Positions 1 to 7,750 are shown, counted from the stretch's first letter. The stretch: 23,397 bases of DNA from Actinomycetes bacterium (GCA_023387135.1 JAEWIK010000186.1:1-23397); one strand, 5' to 3'. Notes: a model not told the origin generated them from the letters alone. A program made the numbers and translations.

Positions 1-2
1 GC

Positions 3-149
3 CCGGTCCTGGCGCGCAACCCGGAACTGGCTGACCACCTGCTGGAGCTCGCGCTGGGCCATCCGCTCGACCCGCTGCCCAACGCCGAGCTCGATGAGCT
101 GCGCAGGCAACGGGTGGAAGCCGTCCGCAGGCAGGCCGGCCGCCGCTGA
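3..149 (+). CDS. C-terminal fragment of an unknown protein (partial, 5' end outside window)
   Basis: An open frame enters from the left edge and ends at TGA 147-149. The 48 visible residues are charged and leucine-rich, look helical, and finish in an arginine-rich tail (ending RRQAGRR). I recognise no family from this piece. It converges on the membrane protein encoded on the other strand, whose stop codon lies 13 bases away. GC-rich third positions support it being coding. The function cannot be assigned. Confidence 0.5.
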   Translation, partial: PVLARNPELADHLLELALGHPLDPLPNAELDELRRQRVEAVRRQAGRR

Positions 150-162
150 GCGTCGCCGCCGG

Positions 163-726
163 TCAGTGACCGTGCGGGTGCAACGTCCGCGACGTGGCAG
201 GTCGCCCGAGTGACAGGTCGCCGTAGACCTGTGACCACACGAGCGCGTGCTGGACGGGTGTGATGACCCCCTGCGCGAGGTCCGCGTCGGCCTCCACCAG
301 CAGGTTCCCCAGGCACTTGACCCGCGCGCAGGCCGCGACCTCCTCGCCGGTCGCAGGTTCGGAAGGTTCCTCCACCCATCCCCGCCGCGTCCGCGCCCGC
401 TCGTCGCGGGTCACCAGCGCGAGGACCACGAACCCGACGCAGTAGGCGACGACACCCGCTGCCAGCACCAGCGGCGGCGAGAACACCGTGGCGGTGGAGA
501 CGAGCGCGAGCACGAGCAGCGAGGCGCCCAGCCACGGCCAGACTCGCCACAGCCTGAGCAACCGGCGCGCGGTGGGCGCAATCCCTGGTTCGTGCACCAC
601 GAGCGAGTACCGGACGACCCCGCCGCGCTGCACCGAGACGTCCGCCGACCCCCAGCAACGCCGCTTCCCTCGCGGGAGCTCGCTCCATTGCGCCGGCGTC
701 ACCGGCCTTGTCACCGGGAACTTCAC
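163..726 (-). CDS. Hypothetical membrane protein with two transmembrane helices
   Basis: The protein has 187 residues and starts at GTG (724-726), with no clear Shine-Dalgarno site. The N-terminal 60 residues are basic and soluble-looking. Two hydrophobic helices follow at about residues 63-82 and 85-105 with only a short turn between them, giving a hairpin in the membrane with both ends probably cytoplasmic. The C-terminal 80 residues are soluble and contain acidic stretches and a His-rich end. It vaguely resembles uncharacterised actinobacterial families of similar size (possibly DUF6611), but I cannot confirm that by eye. It lies 66 bases downstream of the MFS gene on the same strand and could be cotranscribed with it. 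The function is unknown. Confidence 0.75.
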   Translation of the reverse strand: MKFPVTRPVTPAQWSELPRGKRRCWGSADVSVQRGGVVRYSLVVHEPGIAPTARRLLRLWRVWPWLGASLLVLALVSTATVFSPPLVLAAGVVAYCVGFVVLALVTRDERARTRRGWVEEPSEPATGEEVAACARVKCLGNLLVEADADLAQGVITPVQHALVWSQVYGDLSLGRPATSRTLHPHGH

Positions 727-792
727 GACGCCAGCCTAGGACGAAACACTGCTGAAACAAGCCCGAAACGAGCAGGTAACAAAGCGCCGTGC

Positions 793-2196
793 TCAGGCGG
801 GCGGCGACGGACGGGGTTCCTCGGCGCCCGCCGAACCGACCGCCGCCTCGTCCCCCACCTCAGCATCCTCGGCGGAGGCCTCCGCCTTGTCGCCGTCGGG
901 CTCCGCGTAGCGCGCCGACAACAGCCGGTACGAGCGGGTGAGGAAGGCGGCGAGGGTGAGGATGAGCCCGAGCGCGCCCGCCAGCACGAAGACCAGCGCT
1001 ATCCCCCGCGCCTCGCCTTCACCCAGCAACCAGCCCAACTGCCGCCTGCCCTCGTCCGAATCCGCGTAGGGGATCAGCCAGAACTGGGCGACCGGCCCGA
1101 TCACGAACGTGCTGATCGGCGCCGCCGCGACTTCCACCGACTGGGCCAGCCCGAAGACGCGCCCCTGCTTGGAGTACGGAACCACCTTCTGCAGCACCGT
1201 CTGCTCGGCGGCCTCCGCCACGGGGATCAGCGCCATGTAGCAAAGGATTCCGATGGCGAGGATCCAGATGTTCTCGCGCAGCGTGAAGGAGAGCCCGATG
1301 CTCCACATCACCACGTTCGCCAGCAGCAGCATCCGCACCGGCCGCTTCCCCAGCCCCTTGCGCGCGACCAGGCCGCTGCCGATCATGAAGCCGAAGCTCA
1401 GCACCCCCCACAGCACTCCCCACACCTCGACGGAGACCAGGGTCAGGCCGTACGGGTCGAGCAGGGCCATGAAGACCCCACCGAGCAGGTTGTTCAGGGT
1501 CGAGAACAGGATCAGCCCGACGAGGCCGGGAATGGCGATGATCGCCAGGTAGGCGCCTCGGAAGTCGACTGCCTTCGGCGCCCCTTCCACGTGCACGATC
1601 TCCGGCTCGGGGATCGACACGGTGAGGAGATGCAGCAGCGACACCACAGTCAGCGCGACGGCGATGGCCATCGTCCACATCATGCCCAGCTGGCCCACCG
1701 CCAGCCCCGAAAACACCGACGTGATGGCGAAGCCGAGGCCGTTCGCCATGCCGACCAGCCCGTTGGCGTTGGCCCGCCGCTCTTCCGGCACGAGCAGCGT
1801 CACCGTGGTCGACAGGGCGATCCCGCGCGCGCTCTCGACGATGGCACCGGCAAGGATGAGCAGGATGAAGCCCCAGAACTCGAAGCTGCCGATGACGAGC
1901 AGCGAGGACGTGGGGACCAGCAGGAAGTAGCCGAAGGCGGCAGTGTAGGCGATGGCCGTCACTGTCGTGGCGGCGACCATCACCTCCTTCTTCCGACGCC
2001 TGTCGATCCACGTCCCGAACGGCACTCCGACGACGGCGACGAGCAACATGTACGAGCCGCCGATGATGGCGGTGGCGAGCACCGACCTCGTCTCGAGGTA
2101 GATCCAGAACGTCAGCGCGAACCACAGGAAGCTGGTGGTGACGTTGGCGATCAGCGTGTTGACCAGGACTCCGTAGAAGTTCCGCATCTTGTCCAT
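793..2196 (-). CDS. MFS transporter (probable drug or metabolite exporter)
   Basis: This 467-residue polytopic membrane protein has about 12 hydrophobic helices. After the second helix it carries the MFS motif A-like segment GTWIDRRRKK (about residues 61-70), which fits a proton-coupled exporter of the DHA/Tet-like group. The ATG at 2196 was chosen over an in-frame codon at 2286 because AGGAG (complement of 2204-2208) lies 7 bases upstream and the extra 30 residues look non-coding. The last 40 or so residues form an Ala/Glu/Pro-rich, acidic cytoplasmic tail. No regulator is adjacent, so the substrate cannot be inferred. A tRNA-Lys gene diverges from it. Family assignment is secure; direction and substrate are inference. 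Confidence 0.88.
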   Translation of the reverse strand: MDKMRNFYGVLVNTLIANVTTSFLWFALTFWIYLETRSVLATAIIGGSYMLLVAVVGVPFGTWIDRRRKKEVMVAATTVTAIAYTAAFGYFLLVPTSSLLVIGSFEFWGFILLILAGAIVESARGIALSTTVTLLVPEERRANANGLVGMANGLGFAITSVFSGLAVGQLGMMWTMAIAVALTVVSLLHLLTVSIPEPEIVHVEGAPKAVDFRGAYLAIIAIPGLVGLILFSTLNNLLGGVFMALLDPYGLTLVSVEVWGVLWGVLSFGFMIGSGLVARKGLGKRPVRMLLLANVVMWSIGLSFTLRENIWILAIGILCYMALIPVAEAAEQTVLQKVVPYSKQGRVFGLAQSVEVAAAPISTFVIGPVAQFWLIPYADSDEGRRQLGWLLGEGEARGIALVFVLAGALGLILTLAAFLTRSYRLLSARYAEPDGDKAEASAEDAEVGDEAAVGSAGAEEPRPSPPA

Positions 2197-2312
2197 GGGG
2201 CTTCTCCTCAGTTCGGAAGGGCACAAGCCTCGCATGCGGCGCCGACAATCTGGAGGCCACCGGGCCTCCGATTTCGCGCTGGGCAAGGCATTGCGCTAAG
2301 GTTTCTGTTCGC

Positions 2313-2385
<73 letters not shown>

Positions 2386-2392
2386 CGACTCA

Positions 2393-2423
2393 AGCCCTCG
2401 GTCCGAACTTCGGCCCGGGGGCT
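2393..2423 (+). terminator. Terminator-like hairpin after tRNA-Lys
   Basis: AGCCCTCGG (2393-2401) pairs with CCGGGGGCT (2415-2423) through 9 base pairs, one of them T-G. It starts 7 bases after the tRNA. A T-rich stretch (CGTCGTTTCC) follows, but there is no strong U tract. This looks like a GC-rich actinobacterial terminator. Confidence 0.65.
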
Positions 2424-2454
2424 CGTCGTTTCCGCAGGTGAACCCGGTATCCGG

Positions 2455-2745
2455 TCAGCGACGCAGCAGCGAGCGGACCACTCCGATGAACGCGACGGCG
2501 CCGCCCACGGCCGCTCCGACGAGCGCCAGCCGTGACGTGTTCAGGCTGCCGTCGGGGTTCGTGAGCTGGGCGCGAACGGCGCGCAGCTTCAGGTTGGCGC
2601 GTGCCCTGACGTCGCCCACGGCGCGGGACGTGATCGCCTTGGGGTGCACCTGGTTGAGCAGGCTAGCCACGCCGTCGGCCAGACGCTCGCGGGCGGCCTC
2701 GATGTCCGCCTCGATCTCTGCCTTCGTCCTGATGGGTTCGGCCAT
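2455..2745 (-). CDS. DUF3618 family protein
   Basis: This 96-residue protein has the DUF3618 pattern: an N-terminal amphipathic region (IEADIEAARERLADGVASLLNQVHPK, residues about 10-35 in two parts) that begins with R-T-K-x-E-I-E-x-D-I, followed by a basic linker and one hydrophobic C-terminal helix (about residues 72-90) ending in LLRR. Such proteins are small actinobacterial membrane-anchored helical proteins with no established function, often found near peroxiredoxin (Bcp) genes. That arrangement is repeated here, with a bcp-like gene diverging 103 bases away. ATG at 2745 was chosen because GGAGG lies just upstream; an earlier in-frame start at 2814 adds unlike sequence. Confidence 0.85.
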   Translation of the reverse strand: MAEPIRTKAEIEADIEAARERLADGVASLLNQVHPKAITSRAVGDVRARANLKLRAVRAQLTNPDGSLNTSRLALVGAAVGGAVAFIGVVRSLLRR

Positions 2746-2848
2746 GGCTCCTCCGGTCCGGTCTCTTCCGCCCAGCCTATGACAGGCGCGGTAGGCCGAG
2801 CCATGGCACCGCACGAACGATGCCCGCGAGGCTGGCTACAGTTGAGCC

Positions 2849-3325
2849 ATGTCCGCTCTGGAGCCCGGCGACACCGCCCCCACCTTCACCCTCCTCGACG
2901 CCGACCAGCATCCCGTCTCGTTGTCGGATTTCGCTGGTGGGCGCGTGATCGTCTACTTCTTCCCCGCCGCCATGACTCCCGGCTGCACCACGCAGGCCAT
3001 CGATTTCGATGCCGCGGTGAGCGACCTCGCGGCCGCCGGCTACCAGGTGGTGGGGATCTCCCCCGACACCCCCGAGAAGCTGGCGCAGTTCCGCGAGCAG
3101 GAGTCGCTCGGCTTCACCCTCCTCGCAGACCCCGACAAGGAGGTGCTGAAGGCCTACGACGCCTACGGCACCAAGGTCCTCTACGGCAAGCAGATCGAGG
3201 GAGTCATCAGGTCGACCTTCGTGATCGACGTGGACGATGCCGGCACCGGTATCGTCGCACTCGCCCAGTACAACGTGCGGGCAGCCGGTCACGTCGCCAA
3301 GCTGCGCCGCGACCTCGGCATCTGA
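2849..3325 (+). CDS. bcp: Thioredoxin-dependent peroxiredoxin, Bcp/PrxQ type
   Basis: The 158-residue protein has the AhpC/TSA thioredoxin fold. It reduces hydrogen peroxide and organic hydroperoxides in the cytoplasm using thioredoxin or a similar donor. The peroxidatic cysteine is Cys46 in the motif PAAMTPGCTTQA, with the conserved Pro and Thr three residues before it. The resolving cysteine that many Bcp proteins carry four residues later is isoleucine here (Ile51 region), and no other cysteine is present, so it should work as a 1-Cys enzyme. Length matches the family (about 155). Its last codons (CATCTGA) form the first bases of the left 58-bp direct repeat. The DUF3618 gene diverges from it. 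Confidence 0.93.
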   Translation: MSALEPGDTAPTFTLLDADQHPVSLSDFAGGRVIVYFFPAAMTPGCTTQAIDFDAAVSDLAAAGYQVVGISPDTPEKLAQFREQESLGFTLLADPDKEVLKAYDAYGTKVLYGKQIEGVIRSTFVIDVDDAGTGIVALAQYNVRAAGHVAKLRRDLGI

Positions 3326-3376
3326 GGCTCGCCGGGCTCAGGTCAGGAGCGAGAACCCGTCGCCTCGGCCCGTGAG
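3319..3376. repeat. Left 58-bp direct repeat (island boundary, copy A)
   Basis: The 58 bases starting CATCTGAGGCTCGCC and ending GTGAG match 11829-11886 at 55 positions. The differences are C at 3350, 3358 and 3371, each T in the other copy. The repeat contains the stop codon of the peroxiredoxin gene, a small hairpin (CTGAG 3322-3326 with CTCAG 3337-3341), and, on the minus strand, codons for LTGRGDGFSLLT plus stop, the same C-terminus as the DinB-fold protein 8.5 kb away. Copy A is therefore a severed 3' end of that gene. See the findings. Confidence 0.9.
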
Positions 3377-3421
3377 CGATGGGATCGCCCGCGTTCGGAC
3401 CACGCGCGTCGACACTCTCGA

Positions 3422-4126
3422 CTAGTCGATGATCTCCGGCACCGCAGCTTGATGCCTGAGTACGCTCACGAAGTCACGCGTGATGCTCGTCGGATGCGTT
3501 ATTGCAGTCCCCACGACCACAGCATGAGCGCCCAGTTCAAGGCAGTGGGCGGCGTCGGCCGGTGTACGGACGCGGCCCTCCGCCAGGACGGGACGATCGC
3601 TGAGATGGAGCAACTCCGACAGCAGGTCGAAGTCGGGCCCCGCTGTTCGGGGACGACTATCCGTATAGCCGCCCAGTGTCGTTCCGAGAATGTCGGCGCC
3701 CGCCGCCAAGCTCGCTGTCGCGTCTTCCGGCGATCCGCAGTCGGCCATGACGAGACCGCCGAGGGCATGGATCGCGTCAAAGCAGTCCTTGAGGGTACTT
3801 CCGTCGGGTCGCGGCCGGGTCGTGCCGTCAAGAGCGACTATCTCGCAGCCGGTGCGCGCGACAGCCTCGCAGTCGTCGACCGTGGGCGTGATGAACACCT
3901 CGCCGTCTCCCACCTTGAGCAAACCGATCAGTGGTACGTCAAGCACCGCCCGCATTGCCCGGAGGTCGGCCAGCCCCTGTGCGCGGATTCCCGCTGCTCC
4001 ACCCGCCACTGCGGCGAGAGCCACCGCGGACATGACGTGTGGGTCCCGCATGGGCTCGCCTGGGTACGCCTGGCACGAGACAACCAAACCGCCACCAAGG
4101 GCCTCTATCGTCTGCACGCTTGTCAC
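3422..4126 (-). CDS. nanE: N-acetylmannosamine-6-phosphate 2-epimerase NanE
   Basis: This 234-residue TIM-barrel enzyme interconverts ManNAc-6-P and GlcNAc-6-P, the step joining sialic acid/ManNAc use to amino-sugar metabolism. Family motifs appear in order: GGLVVSCQ (12-19), the R-x-Q-G segment near 48-51, IGLLK with the expected catalytic Lys71, IVALDGTTRPRP (97-106), MADCGS (127-132), ILGTTLGGYT (146-155), AEGR with the expected catalytic Glu183, and VVVGTAITHP near the end. Length is normal. The start is GTG at 4126 because AAGGA lies 7 bases upstream. It is the last gene of the ABC importer cluster and is separated from the permease by 254 bases. Its 3' end faces the left direct repeat. 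Confidence 0.95.
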   Translation of the reverse strand: MTSVQTIEALGGGLVVSCQAYPGEPMRDPHVMSAVALAAVAGGAAGIRAQGLADLRAMRAVLDVPLIGLLKVGDGEVFITPTVDDCEAVARTGCEIVALDGTTRPRPDGSTLKDCFDAIHALGGLVMADCGSPEDATASLAAGADILGTTLGGYTDSRPRTAGPDFDLLSELLHLSDRPVLAEGRVRTPADAAHCLELGAHAVVVGTAITHPTSITRDFVSVLRHQAAVPEIID

Positions 4127-4380
4127 GGTCTCTTCCTTCTCGCCTTCATCTGGTCTTGAGAGCACATGCTGACCACCCGGTCGCGGGGATCCTGAGGGGT
4201 TGTCCCCGGCTCGCGGCCGGCGGCCGGCCCGAACCCGAAAGGGGGGCCTGAGCGGGTATCGCCAGCCAACCTCGGCGCAGCCCATGGAGCCGCCGCAGGA
4301 GCCAAGACAGCCACGGGCGCACGGGTCGGTGACGCGCCCTTGCTCGGGCGCCCAACCGGGAACTCACTCAACGACTGCAC
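4123..4380 (-). CDS. Doubtful small ORF between permease and nanE
   Basis: An 85-codon frame begins with GTG directly after the permease stop codon and ends in a GTGA overlap with the nanE start. The predicted product is rich in Pro, Ala, Gly and Arg, has no recognisable domain, and has no convincing ribosome binding site. The span is GC-rich and contains a 6-bp hairpin, so it may instead be a leader or spacer. The overlap with nanE is the only positive argument. I would not treat it as a gene without homologues. Confidence 0.15.
   Translation of the reverse strand: MQSLSEFPVGRPSKGASPTRAPVAVLAPAAAPWAAPRLAGDTRSGPPFGFGPAAGREPGTTPQDPRDRVVSMCSQDQMKARRKRP
4334..4351 (-). other. Intercistronic hairpin between permease gene and nanE
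   Basis: GCGCCC (4334-4339) and GGGCGC (4346-4351) form a perfect 6-bp stem with a 6-base loop, 30 bases past the permease stop. There is no T tract on the minus strand, so this is more likely a 3'-end stabiliser or weak attenuator than a strong terminator. The surrounding 4127-4380 spacer shows no other clear element apart from a GC-rich GGCCGGC-type inverted stretch around 4214-4228. Confidence 0.4.
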
Positions 4381-5211
4381 CTACTTGACACCACCAAACG
4401 ACAGACCTCGTGCCATGTGTTTCCGGACGAGAATGGCGAAGATGACGATCGGCAATGCACCGATCACACCTGCTGCCGTGAGGCGTGCCCAGTTCGTTCC
4501 GAAGAAGCTGAGGAAGCCTGAAATCGTGACAGGCACTGTCGAACTGTCACCGTTCGTCAAGATCAGCGCGTACATGAACTCATTCCACGACTGAATGAGC
4601 GCGAGCACGAATGTCGCGAACATGGCACCCCAGACGTTCGGGAGGACGGTCATGCCGAGCGTTCTCCATTCACCGAGCCCATCGATGAGCGCCGCCTCCC
4701 GGATCTCCCGCGGGAAGTTCACAAGGAAGGAGCGGAAGATCAGGACTGCCAGGAGCGTGGCGTAGAACGTGTGAATGATCGTGAGTCCGACCGGGGTGCC
4801 CGTGAGCCCCACCGTGAAGAACGCCCGGTAGAACGGAGTGAGGCTCAAGACCGGCGGCGTGATGGTGAGAAGCAGAATCAGGAGCGTCAGCCTCGCCGAA
4901 CCGCGGCTTTCGGTCGGCCAGACCTGTGTTGTCAGGTAGGCGAGAGGGAGCCCCGCGACGATGCCGAGAGCCGCGGAGATCGTGCCCACCGTCGCGCTGA
5001 TCAGCATCGCCCTGCCCATCCCGCCGTCGACCCACGCACCGGCGTAGTTCTCGAAGTGCGGAACGAAGATCCAGACAGGAGTCGAACTGAATGCCTCGAC
5101 ATCGCTCTTCAATGAGGTGCTGACGAGCCACACCAGCGGGGCGATGCACCAGGCGACGAACAGATAGACGATGCCGTTGCTCACGGCTGCCCTGAGCTTC
5201 GACTGCCTCAT
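4381..5211 (-). CDS. Carbohydrate ABC transporter permease, MalG type
   Basis: This 276-residue inner-membrane protein has about six hydrophobic helices. The EAA loop, EIREAALIDGLGEWRTLGM onward, at about residues 169-191, docks the ABC ATPase. It belongs to the CUT1 (MalG-like) permeases of sugar importers and is the second channel half, next to the MalF-type permease. Its ATG (5209-5211) overlaps the stop codon of that gene in an ATGA arrangement, so translation is probably coupled. No ATPase gene accompanies the transporter. In actinobacteria, a shared MsiK/MalK-type ATPase encoded elsewhere often powers such importers, which is likely here. Specificity is inferred only from nanE and the kinase nearby. 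Confidence 0.93.
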   Translation of the reverse strand: MRQSKLRAAVSNGIVYLFVAWCIAPLVWLVSTSLKSDVEAFSSTPVWIFVPHFENYAGAWVDGGMGRAMLISATVGTISAALGIVAGLPLAYLTTQVWPTESRGSARLTLLILLLTITPPVLSLTPFYRAFFTVGLTGTPVGLTIIHTFYATLLAVLIFRSFLVNFPREIREAALIDGLGEWRTLGMTVLPNVWGAMFATFVLALIQSWNEFMYALILTNGDSSTVPVTISGFLSFFGTNWARLTAAGVIGALPIVIFAILVRKHMARGLSFGGVK

Positions 5212-6185
5212 GATGTCGCCTTCCTACCGCCGAGTCCCATGAGCCGGCCGGCGGTTGGGAACAGAAGAATGACCATTGCCACCGACACGATGAGGCCGAG
5301 AGTCGTGGAGTATCCGATGTCGAACGTCTGGAAGCCCGTGCGATAGACGTAGCTGCTGATCGCCAGCGTCGAGGTGCCGGGGCCGCCCTGGGTCATCGTG
5401 TTGATGAGGGCGAAGGTCTTCACCGCGTCGATGACGCGAAGGAGCAGAACGACGGTGATCACGGGCCCCAGCATCGGGAGTGTGACGTGGCGTAGCGTCT
5501 GCCAACGGCCAGCGCCGTCAATCTGCGCGGCCTCGAGCGGCGACTGGTCGAGTGATTCGAGCCCGGCCAGCACGATGATGATGACGAAAGGCGTGTTCTG
5601 CCAGACCTCGACCATGATGATGGCGGGAAGTGCAGTTGCGGTTGACGACAAGAACGCGTGGTCCGCGCCCAGACCCATGACACCAAGGAGATAGTTCACG
5701 AAACCGGAGGTGGGATCGAGCAGGAGCCGCCACATCAGGCCGGCTACCACGGGGGTGAGCACCATGGGGATCAAGATGAGGGCTCGAATCACCCCCTTCC
5801 CGGGAACTTTCTGGTTCAGCAGGAGCGCGATGCCGACGCCGATGAGCATTTCTATGCCAACGCCGGCGATGACGTAGACGACCGTCACTTTGATGGACCC
5901 GAGCAGAGTGGGATCCGCGAGAGCCCTGGCGAAGTTGCCCCACCCCACGAATCGCTCTTCCGATCCGGGTCGGGAGAGATTCTCGCCGTGCGTCACCAAG
6001 GTGGCGCCTTGCACCACGATGATTGCCAGCAGGGGGAGGATGACCGCCGCAGCGGGCAAGAGGAGCGTCAAGCGCGCCACGCGGTCACGGACACTGCGGC
6101 GTTTCCACGGCTGCGTCCTGGCAGGGCCGACGCGAGGTTGGGTACCGCCCATAGCCGCGGGCGGTTGTGAGAGTTGAGCAGGCAT
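5208..6185 (-). CDS. Carbohydrate ABC transporter permease, MalF type
   Basis: This 325-residue inner-membrane protein begins with a roughly 35-residue basic cytoplasmic segment rich in Pro and Gln, followed by about six helices. The EAA loop (LEAAQIDGAGRWQTLRHVTL, from about residue 217) is close to consensus. It forms the first channel subunit of the CUT1 sugar importer together with the MalG-type protein. ATG 6185 has only a weak AGG site 7 to 9 bases upstream. It follows the binding-protein gene after a 112-base gap that holds a strong hairpin, an arrangement that usually keeps permease expression below that of the binding protein. Confidence 0.93.
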   Translation of the reverse strand: MPAQLSQPPAAMGGTQPRVGPARTQPWKRRSVRDRVARLTLLLPAAAVILPLLAIIVVQGATLVTHGENLSRPGSEERFVGWGNFARALADPTLLGSIKVTVVYVIAGVGIEMLIGVGIALLLNQKVPGKGVIRALILIPMVLTPVVAGLMWRLLLDPTSGFVNYLLGVMGLGADHAFLSSTATALPAIIMVEVWQNTPFVIIIVLAGLESLDQSPLEAAQIDGAGRWQTLRHVTLPMLGPVITVVLLLRVIDAVKTFALINTMTQGGPGTSTLAISSYVYRTGFQTFDIGYSTTLGLIVSVAMVILLFPTAGRLMGLGGRKATS

Positions 6186-6227
6186 GTGAGACCTGGACTT
6201 TCCGGGGAAGGATGGTGGGAGTCGCCT

Positions 6228-6273
6228 TCAGATGCGGTGCAGCCGACGATGGGGTTGGCCGCACCGCATCTGA
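6228..6273 (-). other. Long intercistronic hairpin between binding-protein and permease genes
   Basis: TCAGATGCGGTGC (6228-6240) is perfectly complementary to GCACCGCATCTGA (6261-6273), giving 13 base pairs. Inside, AGCCGAC and GTTGGCC continue the stem with one mismatch and one wobble, leaving a loop of about 6 bases. It starts 25 bases past the binding-protein stop codon. No U tract follows. It probably protects the 3' end of the upstream message or partly terminates transcription, giving more binding protein than permease. Confidence 0.75.
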
Positions 6274-6297
6274 GATACCGGCGCCGATCTCCGGGCG

Positions 6298-7641
6298 TCA
6301 GCCGAGCTGCTCGTCCAGCGTCTTCTGTGCCTGAGCGAGCGCTGCCTCCGGCGTTGCTTCACCGGCAAGCGACTGGGACAGCGCCTGCCCCACCGCCGTG
6401 ATGACCGTGTTCGCGTCCTGGCCCGCCGGCAGGTAGTTGACGTTGCCTGTCTTGAGTTGGCTGAGGACGGCCGCTTGGAACGGGCCGTACTTCTTGGCGT
6501 ACTCAGGGCCATTGAGTGCGGCGATGGAGGTCGCCCCGACAGCCTCACTGGTCTTCACCAGGTTCTCCTGGACGGCGTCGCTCGTGGCCCAGGACATGAA
6601 CTTGTAGGCGGCAGCCTTGTTCTTGGAGAACGAGCTCAGGTACAGGGCGTGGACATTGAGCGAGTTGTTGGTGTTTCCGGTAGCGGGCGGGTTGGCAATG
6701 GCGTACGGGATGGCGGCGTAGCCGACCTTGCCTCCAATGACGGACTGTGAAGGGTCTTCGTTGAAGGGACCGTTCGCTGTCGCGTCGATCGTCATGGCAG
6801 CCTTGCCCTGGGTGAACGCGATCCGGTTCTGTTCCCAGTCGAAGTTCGCTGCGCCGGCCGGCCCGTAGTTCTTGAGCAGGTTCGCCCAGAAGGTGGTCGC
6901 CTGGACGGCTTCCGGGGTGTCGACCTTCACCTTTCCGTCGGCGCCGAAGTAGTCACCGCCGAACGCACGCAGGAACCCTGACCAGGGGTAGACGCTCTGG
7001 ATGCCGGCGGCACCGCGCAGGGTGATGCCCGCGACCTCGCCTCCGGTCTTCTCCGTGATCAGCTTGGCGTCCGCCTCGAGCTCGTCCATGGTCTTGGGCG
7101 GATTGGCGATGCCGTATTGCTCGAACAGGTCCTTGCGGTACATGAGCCACGTGCTCTCGCCGTAGACCGGGAGGCCGAAAGTGACGCCGTTGTCGGTCAT
7201 CGGCGCCACGTAGGGCTGGTAGAGCTTGTCCAGGGAGCCGAAGGTCGCGTCGGCCTCCGCATACTGGTTGAGATCCTCGACGTACTTGGACTGGTGGTAC
7301 CCCACTCCGTAGGTGTTGTCGTTGAAGACGACGTCATAATCCGACGACTTCTGGGTGAAGCCGAGAAGGATCTTCGAGGCCATGTCGCTGTACGGAACGG
7401 TGTCGATCTTGACGGTGATGCCAGTCGCCTTCTCGAACTCCGGCAACATCTTCTTCCAGTTGTCGGTGTAGTTGATGTCCTCGGCGAGGATACGAATCGT
7501 CCCGCCGGCAGCGGGAGACGAGGATCCGCCCGGAGCGGATGCAGGGGAAGAACATGCGGCCAAGCCGAAGCCGACCGCAACTATGCTCGCTGCGGCGGCG
7601 ACGCGCCGAGCGCGGTCTCGCGTCGCTGTGTGACTACGCAT
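6298..7641 (-). CDS. Extracellular sugar-binding lipoprotein of the ABC importer (family 1)
   Basis: The 447-residue precursor has a lipoprotein signal peptide: basic start, hydrophobic core, and lipobox GLAAC with Cys30 as the lipidated residue, then a Ser/Pro/Gly-rich linker. The mature part reads like a family 1 (MalE/UgpB-like) solute-binding protein, with the early segment IRILAEDINYTDNW and a later PVYGESTWLMYRKDLFEQYG hinge region of the type common to this family. It should deliver sugar outside the membrane to the two downstream permeases. ATG 7641 has AAGGAG 7 bases upstream. A sigma-70-like promoter and two CCTAGGGT sites lie in its leader. The ligand is inferred from the cluster to be an amino sugar such as ManNAc or a sialic acid derivative. 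Confidence 0.92.
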   Translation of the reverse strand: MRSHTATRDRARRVAAAASIVAVGFGLAACSSPASAPGGSSSPAAGGTIRILAEDINYTDNWKKMLPEFEKATGITVKIDTVPYSDMASKILLGFTQKSSDYDVVFNDNTYGVGYHQSKYVEDLNQYAEADATFGSLDKLYQPYVAPMTDNGVTFGLPVYGESTWLMYRKDLFEQYGIANPPKTMDELEADAKLITEKTGGEVAGITLRGAAGIQSVYPWSGFLRAFGGDYFGADGKVKVDTPEAVQATTFWANLLKNYGPAGAANFDWEQNRIAFTQGKAAMTIDATANGPFNEDPSQSVIGGKVGYAAIPYAIANPPATGNTNNSLNVHALYLSSFSKNKAAAYKFMSWATSDAVQENLVKTSEAVGATSIAALNGPEYAKKYGPFQAAVLSQLKTGNVNYLPAGQDANTVITAVGQALSQSLAGEATPEAALAQAQKTLDEQLG

Positions 7642-7685
7642 CGTGGACTCCTTGAACTGGTGGATGAACGACTGGGGATCTGGCT

Positions 7686-7750
7686 ACCCTAGGGTGATTG
7701 CATCGACCTAGGGTTGCCGGTAGCGTAACACCGTCGAAAGGGCCCTGCAA
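7686..7750 (-). promoter_or_regulatory. Promoter and paired CCTAGGGT operators of the importer-nanE operon
   Basis: On the minus strand, TTGCAG (complement of 7745-7750) and TACGCT (complement of 7722-7727) are separated by exactly 17 bases, predicting a start near 7715. Directly downstream are two sites sharing CCTAGGGT: the perfect palindrome ACCCTAGGGT at 7686-7695 and ACCTAGGGTT at 7706-7715, with centres 19 bp apart. A palindrome with a central TA is the general form of GntR/HutC-type operators, and the GntR gene diverges from this region. Binding there would block initiation or elongation. The motif is seen; the link to this regulator is inference. Confidence 0.6.
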
